From: Synanceia verrucosa
Lineage: Eukaryota > Chordata > Actinopteri > Perciformes > Synanceiidae
DNA length: 64,000 bases
Reading direction: 5' to 3'
NCBI GenBank assembly: GCA_029721515.1
Contig: CM056550.1
Span: forward strand, 29,728,619 to 29,792,618
The notes under the pieces are model-generated. The model was not told where the DNA came from. It saw only the letters and a list, made by a program, of their open reading frames with translations, and searched no databases. A program made the position numbers and the translations under genes. Position 1 is the stretch's first letter, and every line of letters begins with the position of its first letter. Positions 24,490 through 36,500 of this stretch are shown here, one piece after another.

Positions 24490-25064
24490 CTACAGGCACG
24501 ACTCCCAGTGCAGCTGCAGGTCCGTGCTGTCCAAAAAATCGGTCGAGAAGACGCTCGGCGGGGTTTGAGGCACCAGCGGGGCCAGGCTAGTACCCCCGTC
24601 ACCAGCTCCCCCTCCTCCACCTCTGCCTCCGCTGCCCCCACTCCCTCCACTGGTGCTCCCCACCATGGAGATATCCAGCCAGTCCATGCTGTCCAGGGTG
24701 GGGTCACCAAAGTCCAGCCCCGTAGAATGGGGGGAGAAGCCCAGGTCGGATGTGTCCATGGGAGAGGGAGGGTGGTCCAGGATGCTGGATGTGCTCAGCA
24801 TTTGGCTGTGGAGGTCGTCGATCAGTGTCAGGCCGCCGTCAGGTTCCACGCCCAACAGTGGGGCGCCTGTGGTGCTCTCCAGGAAGTCCTCCAGGCGTCC
24901 ACTGCCTGCGCAGGGCTCTCCCACAGCAGGCTGAGGGGAAATAAGGGGCTCTGTAGGGGTGGGAGGGGAGAGGTGGAGGGGAGATGGAGGAGAGGATGGA
25001 GAGGGCGGGTCAGAGTGTAGAGGGGCGAGGGAAGGGTCCTGGTTGGCCTTGAAGCTGGGGATTT
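24490..25064 (-). CDS. mrtfa: mrtfa coding exon 18 (C-terminal transactivation domain and stop)
   Basis: 575 bp, acceptor cccacag, stop TAG at 24490-24492. It encodes a Pro/Ser-rich segment, RLEDFLESTTGAPLL, LIDDLHSQML, ILDHPPSPMDTSDLGF, LDSMDWLDISM, a Gly/Ser-rich insert (24592-24651), then SVFSTDFLD..DLQLHWESCL. The acidic DxMDWLD block and C-terminal tail are the MRTF-A transactivation domain. The acceptor's upstream tract is a CT microsatellite (25079-25132). Confidence 0.98.
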
Positions 25065-25073
25065 CTGTGGGAG

Positions 25074-25136
<63 letters not shown>

Positions 25137-27531
25137 CATCAGTACAGGAGACAGCAAACTTTCTGTGTGCAAACTACCAACTTTATATAACCATTCACGT
25201 GGAAATACTGCCACTGATTTGCCTTCATATCCTTTTCTGGAACAGAGTTTCTTACCTCCACTCTTTAGCAGGATGTCAAACAGGTCGTCCATCTGCTGAC
25301 TGTTGACGCCGTTCTCTTGCTGAAACAGGAACAGGCACCATTTTAATTCCAAGCTCCAGGCTTTCACAACAGACACATACGCACTACAACTCCATCTTAC
25401 AACAGTTTTTGGTTAGTTTCATGACACCCTACCTTGTCATAAGATATACGAAACATATGGTATTGGACAATATAAATAAAACTGACTTGGCTTGACTATA
25501 TGAACTTAAAGCAACATTAAGTGAAAGATACAGACGTATTCTAAATCAAGAAAGAATGGCAGCAGTTTCTTTTTTTTTTTCTCATAAAAATACAACATCA
25601 TTTTTAAAGTTCTGTTCAAAAGCAAAATGAGATTCCATTTTAGGTTTAAGACAAAAAAACCTGCACACACTCAGCTGCATCTTTCAGTCTCACACCACCT
25701 GACAGAAAAGATGCTTCGATTTTAAGAAATCATCAATCGTTTAAATCAGCGGTCTACACCGCCACTGAAATATGCATAAATAGTGATTGTGTTTGACTCC
25801 AAAATGCAGATGATGGACACTCAACACTGAGCCTGAATGCATCCTGTGTACACAGAGAAGATGGAAGCAGCTAACATGTTAACATGCTGCCGTTTGGGGA
25901 AGAACTTATATAGACCCTTTAACTGAACTCCTGAAAAGAGTTAAAAGAATAATGAATAAAGTTTCCTTTTGTGACACTATAGAGTCATATATAGTAAAAT
26001 TCATAGATATTTAAAAATATTGGTTTGAGTACAGAATAAAAGCCTTCCTACTTGTATGCAATATTTTTTTTAAATGAAGAGAAAAAAAAAATAATTTAAC
26101 TAGGCTGTGTTTCTTTAAAACATGCCATGTGAGGACTGATGTTAAATATAGATGTGTTTCATTTTTGAGACTTAAATTATAGAATGAACTTAAATTGAAC
26201 TGAAATTGTGTGAAATCTCTGTTGAGTTTTAAACATTGAAGGTAAAATAATAAAGGATTGCAATACAAAATGACTGAACTATAAAATGATTAAGCAGAAA
26301 ATTAGAGTTAATTTTCATTTTTTCCTTTCTTTTTGTAGTATAATATAATCTGCCTTATTTTATAGAAGGCACGAGATAGACAGAAATAAGCCTTGGCTTC
26401 AGTCTATTCCCATTTTGAGTACAGAGTTTGTTTTTGTTCATTGTGTTAAACTGATTAGTGTAAACATGTATGAAAATGTTTTGTCTATTGTATGCTCGCA
26501 AGTTAAATTGCCTATAATATGACCAAAATAAACTATTCATTCATTCTACTGAAATGCTGGCGCTCTATGTAGTCACGGTGTTCGTCGATTAAATATTGAA
26601 TTTATATGTTGACTAAAAAGTTGTAATTTGTGTGGAGATGTTTGAAAATGTAATACAAGTTCACAACCCCGTAGACATACACAGATGCATATCCCATAAT
26701 GCTTATAGTGAGTAGAAAACCAAAATGAATTCCTGAAATACCCTGAACATTAAAATCAGACACAAAGGGAAACATAATAAATTATTACACAGTAAATCCA
26801 AGCCAACATCACTGTGACCTCTAATGCACAGCTCGGTGTGAGAAGCTAAGATGGAAAACGGAGGAAGAGACAGAAACAGAGCACCACTGAAGAACAGATG
26901 GAGAGAAAGACATGCTGGAGGACATACTTTTGAGCGCTGAGTAGAGAGGGAGGTGTTGGGTTTAGGAGAGGGAGGGGTGAACAGTGTGTGCCGGTCATAA
27001 GGCGGACACACCTCCTCTCTCTGTAAGGATGAAGTGATGAAATGGAAAGAACAGAAACAAGGAGAAAAAGTTAATGAAATTGCAAAAGCGAGCGAGCAGC
27101 AGAGATGACATGACGACGGGAACTATCAGGAGCGTGGAGGAGGCGTCAGTGTTACCTTTAGAGAGGAGATTAAGCTGCTTTGGCTTTCACTTTCTGACAT
27201 GTCGTCAAAGAAAGGCTGCAGTTTGGGCGGTGCTGTGACTGACAGGCTGGCCTGTGGAACGCCACTGGTGTCCAAGAGAAGCCCCGCCTTCTGTCCCTGA
27301 GCGACGAGAAGGACGCATTGAGACAACATGTTTTTTTTTATCTGCTCTTATCTCTGAGTATCAGGCGGCTGATTCATTTCCTCAATCTGTTGAGTTTGAC
27401 GATTGTAAACCGTGTCAGTGGCGACACCATGTGGCAGGAAGATGTTACTGCATGTAACAGCCAAAAGGTCACTTCTGGCATTACATTTTACATGATAACC
27501 TGTTCTCTGATTATATACTTATCCATCAATG

Positions 27532-27594
<63 letters not shown>

Positions 27595-30500
27595 AATATG
27601 CAATATATATAAATACCAAAAAAAAAAAAAAAGAATATAACAAGATGATCAAAATGTGTCATATGAAAGAAAGATTAATGAAAGAAGGGTAACAGTGACA
27701 TATAATAAGCCTTTGTTGTACCTTTTTGATTGGCTCGGCCTGTGCTGGCTCTTTTGATTGGCTGTCGGTGCTGGGGAGTTTACTAGGAGTCGACTGCAAC
27801 CTCTAAAAGGAAAACAACAAGCAGAGAAAGTTGCAGGAAAATATTCCATAACTCACATCAACCCTGTGCAGCCCACACCAAAAAATATAATTTTTAATAC
27901 CTGCAGTGTGATGCGTCCATTGGGTTTGGCCAATGAAGACACACCATTTTGTCCATCTGTGGTGTGGCTGGTGAGAGCGATCAGATAGTGGTTGCCGTTG
28001 CTGTCCGTGACCAGTGTTGGTGTGCCATTTGCCTTGAGGAGGTCTAATGAAATGGCTTGAGTTTGGATCTGAGTGCCGTTCTGCTGGTTGATGAAGACCG
28101 GGGTTGCCTGGAAACCACACAATATGTATTCATTTATAACTACAGCTTTATTACATTTCAGCAAATTAAATTGTCCTCGAGCCAACACCTTAAAGGGATG
28201 GTTAAGTGTTTTGATGTGGGGTTGTATGAGCTACTTCCCCAGAGTCAGTTTATTACCTGCACTAGATAACAGTCTCACCACCACAACAGCTCCTGTCTTC
28301 TGTGACTTTTAATAATCTTTTTTTCCTCAATAGAGTCTTGCTTTGGCAAGACCATAAAACTCCTACCTGTCCATTTCAGACATGTGTGACTTTACCTGTT
28401 GTGTGGTGACTGCTGCCGTCTGCTGCCTCAGCTGCTGCCTCTGCTGGGCTCTCTGCTGCTTCCTCTGCTGGCTTTGGTTCACTGCAGGTTTCTGGATCTG
28501 CACCTGAACCTGCTTCAGCTGCACATGGTTCTTCTGCTGGTTCTGTTGAACTTGCCCTGGAGTTTGTTTGAGCTGGGTCTGCTGAACCAGCTTCTGCTGA
28601 CTGAGTTTCTGTTCGGCGAGTTTCTGCTGTGCCAGCTTCTGCTGCGCCTGGAGTTGGGTCTGCTGAATGATGATCTGCTGTAGCTCCTGCTGCTGCTGGA
28701 GAAGGATCCGGGCTACTTTCTTATGCCTTTGTTGTTTTTCAGGGCTCGACATAGCCATCTCTTTCTGGTTCAGCTCAACTTGTTGGGCCTGCAGCCGATG
28801 AGCCTCTTGCAGTCTGCGCAGTGTCTCCTGAGAGCACTGCATTGGTGGGGCAACTTTCTTTGCCTGGGTCGCCTCCCTTACTTCCTCCATCCCCTCCGCA
28901 GCCTCCACCTCTTTCTTCACCTTCACCACGATGCCGTTGGGGAGAGTTGGGGGCTGAATAGCTGAGGCTTTTATTAGAGTTTGAAGTTTAACCTCTGGGC
29001 ATGCTTTGCTCTTCTCACTTCCTTCCTTGTCCAGCACTACCCCCCCTGTCATCTTGCCCTGCTCCAGCTGGGATCTGAGGGTCTCCACCAGCCTCTGCTT
29101 CTGCCTCAGCATCCTGGTCAACTCCTCGATCTGTTTGTCCTTTTCTTGGAGCATCTGGTCCTTGTCCAAGGAGGATGTGTCCATGGATGTTCCAGACTCT
29201 GGAGGCAGACACGAGGCGGGTGAGGGTCTGGAGAAACTGCATGAGTTCTGGATCTCCTCTTTGACCTTAGTGAGTGGAGAGACATTTGATGGGTGCTGAG
29301 GAGATGGGTGCAGGGTCAGCTGGGTCAGGGGAGAGCTCACCTGAAGGACAACCAAACCAGAAAAGGATGTTAGGAAAACATAAAGACAACACTAACTGTG
29401 TCCAACGAACAGGATACTTGCTTCACGTAGAGATCTCACCATCTCTCCAAACATGTCTCCGTTGCAGCTCGTCTCATCTGGACTCATTGCGGTTAATGAC
29501 CTCTCAGATGGAGAAGGTGACACTGGAGGGCTGGAGCTGGTGCTGCCAAATCTCATGACCCGCCCTGGGATCACTTGAGCCAACGAAGGCAGATCTAACT
29601 TAAACCCAACCTCTCCTGATTGGTGGTCAGATGTGGTGGTTGTGGATGAAGACGATGTGATGGCGCCAGCAGCTGAGGCAGTGCCCTGCTGGCTGCCATT
29701 CTTCACAACGGCCACAGTGCCACCGTTTTGCTCCTGGTAGTTGCGGAGCCTCTCAATGAGATCGTTCTTGGTGCCAGAGACAGTCAAACCACGCAATTTC
29801 AATTCCTGTTTCAACTCGGCAACCTGCAGGATGAGAAACCAGACCAGCGCTCACTAAGCAGGCCTTGACTCAGAGTGAAAGAGAGCAGAGTAACGGATAA
29901 TGTGAGAGACAAAAACAAAACAGTGGTAAACTCAGGGAAGCATAATTTAGTGCAGTGGCAAGATTAATCTGAGGAGGTTCATTAAAGGACTAAAAGTATT
30001 TACTGTTCTCTTTTGTCTTTTCTTACATTTGAAATATCGGACACATGCAAATGAAAGCAAACAAAACAAGCTGAGCTGTGATGTAAAATCACTCTTAAAG
30101 TCTTGTTCATACTACACTTAGACTTAACTTTACTGATCCCCTTGGGATGACTCCCTCAGGGAAATTTAAAATTTCCAGCAGCACATAAGAAGAGCAGCAC
30201 ACAGATAGAAAGAAGCAGCACACAGATAAAAAAAAATAAACAGTAGACACTTAAATATATACAAAATATAAATATAAAGAGCTGAATATGGCTTTATATG
30301 GAGTATGGTTAAGTTAAAATTCTTGCAGAGTGAGATTATTGCACCAAAGGAAAAGTTTCCATTTCTGTGTGTGCATGTGTTGCACAAGTGAATGGCTACC
30401 CCCCTTCCCTACTGTCCTCTGTACTCTATGTCCTCCTCCCCCCAAGTGAGGAGTTGTAGAGTGCAATGGCATGATGGACAAAAGAGTTCTTGAGCCTGTA

Positions 30501-33500
30501 GGTCCGACACTTGGGAAGGAGCAGTCTTTCACTGAACAGGCTCCTCTGGTTGCTGATGACAGTGTGCAGAGGGTGGCTAGCATTGTCCATAATATCCAGC
30601 AGTTTGTCCAGAGTCTTCATCTCTGCCACCGTCACCAGAGAGTCCAGCTTCATGTCGACCACAGAGCTGGTCCGCCTGATCAGTTTGTCCAGTCTGGATG
30701 TGTCCTTCTTCGATATGCTGCCCCCCCAGCACACCACGGTGTAAAAGAGCACGCTGGCTACCACAGACTGCTAAAACATTAGCAGAAGTTTGCTGCAGAT
30801 GTTGAAGGACCGCAGTCTCCTTAGGAAGTACATCCTCCTTTGTGTCTTCCCATACAGGTGGCTGGTGTGTGTTGTCCAGTCCAGTTTATTGTCCAGCCAC
30901 AGCCCGAGGTATTTGTAAGAGTCCACAGCCTTCCACCTCAGCTCCCTCTAACAGGACTGGTCGCAGTCTTGGTCTGGACCTCCCAAAGTCAATGACCAGC
31001 TCCTTCGTCTTAGAGGTGTTGAACTGTAGGTGGTTAGTGTGGCACCATGCAGCAAAGTCCCCTACCAGTCTCCGATACTCCTCTTCTCTGTCATCCCTGA
31101 TGCACCCCACAAAGGCTGTGTCATCGGCGTCAACACAACAACATCTACGACTGACACAACTGTCAGAGTCGTAGACTCTCTGTGCTGTTCACACTATATG
31201 ACTCTCTGTTCTCCGATTGGAGTCTGGGGGTGTTCACACTACATGACTAGGGCTGGTTGGTGATGGGAATGTTCACACTACACGACTCTCCATCAGCAGG
31301 CGTGGTCGACTGCCACACTGCTGTCCAGTCAGCCTCTGGTCAAATGAGCCGCTCATTGTTTTCTAGTGTGAACAGTGATCACTGAAACGGCTCTGAGGCT
31401 GACAGGAGCTTTTCTTTTTCCACAAAGTTTATTAAGAACATCATTTATTAAACTGGTGAAATAAAGAAAATGTCAGTGACGTTTTTTTCTGTATTTCACG
31501 GTGAGTGATAATATTAATTTATATATGGACATATTGCCTTCCAAAGACTAGAACAAAGCTTCTTGTGTTATCTTTGAAGATAAATTTCAGCCGTTTCAGT
31601 GATCACTGTAAACAGCGATCATTTGCTCTAGAAAACAACGACTGCCTCTTTTGACCAGGAATTAGGTAGAGGAGGCTGACTGGACCTCAGTCAACAGAGA
31701 GTTTTTCATGGACAGAGCAGAAAGCAGCACTCCAGGTTGTTTGTGAGCTACCGCGTAGTGAAAGAACAAAAAGAGAAAGTTTTGTTGTTGATGTTGCTGC
31801 TGCTCTGCTGCAGCCGCTGCTCCTTTCAACCATGTCTGCTCTCATTGACTGCAGCTCTTTTTACTTCAGCGTGACTCGTCTGGATATTTACCAGGTTAAA
31901 TGTTCAGTTTTCGTCAGTGACAGAGTCAGGACAGGACAGGAGAAAAAAACATTGCCGACCTGCTGATTGGGCTAAAATTGTGTCGTGTGAACAAGGCATA
32001 AGTCAAAACCTAAACCATGGATTTAGATAGGGCATATATGCATCAAAAACACTCTTGGTGCATTAATTAAAAGTATTCAATTGTTTATAGACTGGATAAT
32101 TTGTTTTGTGATGCATTTATAATTGGAAAAATTATTCCACCACAGGGAAAATTCATGTGAATAACCTGTCAGATTGGGGCAACAGCCTCAGAAAGTGAGC
32201 AAATATTTGAAACATGAAAACATAAAGAGTTGAGGTCAAATTACATAGAGAGTTGGCAGAGGAAAATGAATGTTAGGTTGATGTGATGCATGTCCATGTT
32301 GACTGCACAATATGACTTAAATCTTGTCAACAAACTGGCAAAATGGAGTCAGAAGAGTGGAAATGGGAGCATCTCTGGAATACATTGCTATCATTGGTAA
32401 AATGTCTGGTGAACTTACTTTGAATTCGTCCAGGTTGGCTGGCAGAGTGCCTGGTTTGGCTGCTCCCACTACACTTTGGCTCTGACGGGCAGTCCCGCTC
32501 TGATTGGGGTTGGTCTGAGCGGGACTACTGCGGGAGGGCGAAAGGCCAGAAGGGGTTGTGGGAGGCTGCTCAGTCGGTGGCCTTTTTTGGGGCACAAAAC
32601 GTGATTGAGGTCAGTTCCCAGAGTCATGAAAATGTAATGGTGGTAGTGGACCTGATTTTGATAATGATTTAACGTTTAAAATTGCTTTATAAAACATTAG
32701 AAAGGTGTTATTCCTATTTCCAGAGAGCATGTTCCATACAAACCAACAACATGTCTGTTTTATTTTCTTTACCTGATGGCTCCTAGCTTCAAAACCAAAA
32801 GCTGTCAGTTTCTTTTCAAAAGCATATTTTGTAAGTCATGCCTTGTTATTGTCAAACCACTGGAGCTTGTGAGACTGACTCAAAACCACAAGTGTGGAAG
32901 CAACAAACCATAGCAGCACAAGGCTGGGAGAAGACAGGAAGTAATGATGAAAACTGCCTGCAGGCTGCACTGCATTGACGAACCATCAATAATAACTATT
33001 GGTTAAATATATGAGAAAGAAACAGGAGGGTGGCAAACTTCACTGAGTTGAATAAATCCACTGTGGGCAGTCATCCTCACTTCCACACCCCACACAAACC
33101 TTCATGTGTGACACTCACTTGGGAGGGGCGGGCAGGATGGTGTGGTAGTTATAGTGCTGCTGTTGCTGGTTGAGGATCTGCAGCTGCAGGAAGAGCTGCT
33201 GCTGGTGGAGGAGCTTCGCATAAGATGAGTCCATCTGGGGCGGACGCTCTTTGTCTGCCTTCTGGTCTGGAGGGATATACTGGTGGTACTTCAGTTTCTT
33301 CACCTACACCCAGGAGGTGAAAGGGTTATGAGGCAAATCAACTCTTATAATACTGTTAAACTATTAGATATGATCACTGTGTGGCACTCCTGGCTTGTTT
33401 TGGTCTACACATTTTACAGATTTCTGACATTCAAAAAGCACTCTGAGAACTCTAAATGAAATGTCAGCATTCATTCTGTGTAGGTGGGAATAGTCAGACA

Positions 33501-36500
33501 CTAATACCATGAAGTCAAAAGAGAACAAATTTCAGAAAAAGAAAGTCTATTCTGGAGGATACCACAGATGCAAATGCATCGCTTCCTCTTTTATGGTGGA
33601 TTACAACTTGTATGATTGCTAAATGCATTGCACCTAAAGAGAAGCCTTTGCTCTTGTATTCTTGGAGAACTGACACCAAAACCACAACGAGAGCAACTTT
33701 ATGAACTGGATGAGTAATGAACTACAGCTGCATGGTTAAATGTGAGCAAGCAACCAAAATATGTTCCCACAACAATATTCTTTTGGACCGTACCAGACAA
33801 CATAATTCCTGTTCCAGCATTTAAAAGAGAAAGTGAAACAAAGTGCTTGCTGACCTTGGGTTTGCTGTCCTTTGGTTTCTTAGATCTCTGTGGAGGACGG
33901 TCTGAACTCGTCTTAGCCTGAGACTGCACACAGAAACCATGAAGAATGGGTCAGGGGAGGAGGAAGTAAGGAAATGAAGAGATGAGGAAGGGTTTAGAAC
34001 TTAGAACTACTCCACAAATAGAGATTAAGGTCATATTTATTCGTAAATCATCAAATCTGCAGGCTGTTCAGCTCGAAAACTACTATGTTTCTGTGATGAT
34101 TGGAGGAGAGGGAAAAAAAAAAAACCCCACACCTTGACATGTCCAGTAGAGGGGCGGGAGTTTGTTAAGGTCACTGTTGTCCCATTTGTCATTTTTGAGA
34201 ATGGGGAGGAGTCTGACCCATTCATCTGGGGAGGAGGTGGTGGTGGTGGTGGAGGAGGAGGTGGAGGAGGGGACTGTGTGATGAACTGAGAGATATTATT
34301 TTTGTTAGTGATGCGATCATGTTTATTGTCACTTTTTTTGTTTCATGGTTATATGGCACATTCCTAGAATTTAAAGATGCAGTGTGTAGCATTTGGTGGA
34401 AACTAGGGGTGAGACTGCAACCAACTGAAACGCCTTCTGTGTGCTAAGAGTGTAGGAGAACCATGGCAGCTGACGGCACTATCAAGAGTTAGCATTTAGT
34501 TTGTCTGTTCTGGGCTTCTGTAGAAACATGGCGCCTAGCTGGGTGAAGACAAGACTCATATGTAGATATAAACGGCTCATTCTAAAATCACAACAATTCA
34601 TATTTTCAGGTGATTATTCACTAAATGGAACATATTTACCCCCCTAAAGGCTACACACTGTTCCTTTAAATTGTGTTTGGTTTGAATAATTTCAAGCTCA
34701 GTCAAAAAATCTCAAGTTGATTTAAACAACAAGCTGTGATGGTACCTGTGTGGGGGACATGTCCCCGTTCTGGGTGAGGACGTCAGAAGGGGACAGCTGA
34801 GGGACGGCACTCAGGGGAGAGTCATGATTGGCTAATTGGTCTGGCGACAGTGCATCACTGCTGTCCTCATCTAAAGATGAGCTCTCTCCCTCTGCGACAA
34901 AGAGGGCAAATAGCTTTAGATGCAGTGAAACAGGCTATCGGCTCTCATGGTGACCTGTTATAAACATCTGTGGCCAGTAAAACTGTGAAACTGACTCATG
35001 AATTTTGCCAGAGGGCAAAACAATTCAATCAATGGCTATCACTCAGTCATTGCTGTTTATTGCTAAACAACAATGACGAAGCAGAGGAGTTGTACAACAC
35101 TGTACAGCCTATAAAGTTTCAAAACAAGACTATGTGAAAAACTGCTATGTCATTTCTGCAACAGAATTGTTTGTCAAACAGTGAGTAGTTCTTGTGGTAT
35201 GCAACCTGTAGTTACTCAGTGTGTGTAGATACCTGGATGTTGCAATGACTGCACATCCAAAGGTGTGTTCAGACCAGATGGAACTTAGATTTTAGAGGTG
35301 ATGCATTGGCACACAAACTCAGCGGTAAAATGGTATGAGCATGTTTGAACTTGAGTACAACACCTGCACTCGACACTGAGCTGCGGAGCATCTGTCAGTA
35401 AGCGAGCTGTTCAGTTTGAATGCACCTTAAAGAGCCTGGTGTGTGCATGTCTATTTGAGTGTATAGGTGTATTTACATATATACAGCAGACTAAATGTTG
35501 TTATTGTTTGGATGTGTCGTTCGTATCTGAGCACACAGTGTAGTTACCCAGTGGAGAGTGCACAGAGCAGTTGACAGACAGGATGTTCTTGTGAACCAGC
35601 TCGATGGGACCCGGTCTGTGGGAGATCTTGTCATTGAGGTCGTCGGCCAGACGCGCTCGCTTCAGCTGCAGCTGCTTGGCCTGCAGGGACGGCTCTGCCG
35701 ACGTCTCTGTGGGAGACACAGCAAGACGAAACAAAATACATGCATTCTTTCAAATTACAAGAAATTATAGTTTAGAAATTCAGCCCAGGCATAAATATGA
35801 AATAGGAACTGTATATTAACCTTATCACACATTGGTTCTGCTTTGTTTACTGTATTGTTCCTTTTTTGAAGTTTCAAAGTTTTGCACTGGTCATTCAGCG
35901 CTTTTGCATTCAGAGGTAAGTATGAAAGTGGAGCTCCACTTCAAAAACTCACCCTCCAGAATGTGCATCCTGACTAGCTCAGATCGCTCAGGACGACTCC
36001 GGATCTTCCTCTTCAGATAGTCCTCGGTCTGGGGGAAAACATTCAACATTGAGGAGGGCATCACTTTCATTTCATTCTTTTCTGGGTGAAGTTTCTGCAG
36101 TTGGTGCTTTTTTCTGTTTGTTCAGGAAAGATGCTAAAAAACCCTTGGCTAAAAAACCTATGCGACAGCTAAAAGCATCCACAATGTGAATCAGAGATAG
36201 ATTACAGCAGACTGCCACTGATGAATTTTATTCTTCACTGATCAAATCAATGGCACTAATACTCTGCAACCATGTGACGCTCCTTAGAGTACTATGTTAC
36301 TAGTGTTTGTACGGCACCTAAAGCTTTGAGTTGTTATGCCGGCACAGTAAGTGTCAGTAATGCTAGACTGATCTGATTCTCAATTGTGCTTTGCAATTTC
36401 TGCTGTTTATTCACACTGGCAAGGCCCTGCAGAGCTTCAACAAAGCACATCCATTGAGAAAGCTTGCCGTCCTTGAGACACTCACCCTTGCTCGCTCCAG

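Noticed and set aside
24487..25020. Plus-strand ORF of 177 codons
   Set aside because: Antisense shadow of the last mrtfa exon, which has clear homology on the minus strand.
24490..25319. Assignment of the gene to MRTF-B or myocardin
   Set aside because: The C-terminal tail DLQLHWESCL and the LIDDLHSQML/HPPSPMDTS blocks fit MRTF-A; MRTF-B and myocardin end differently.
28399..29299. Several plus-strand Leu-rich ORFs
   Set aside because: Antisense of the Gln-rich mrtfa exon (CAG/CTG codons read as Leu).
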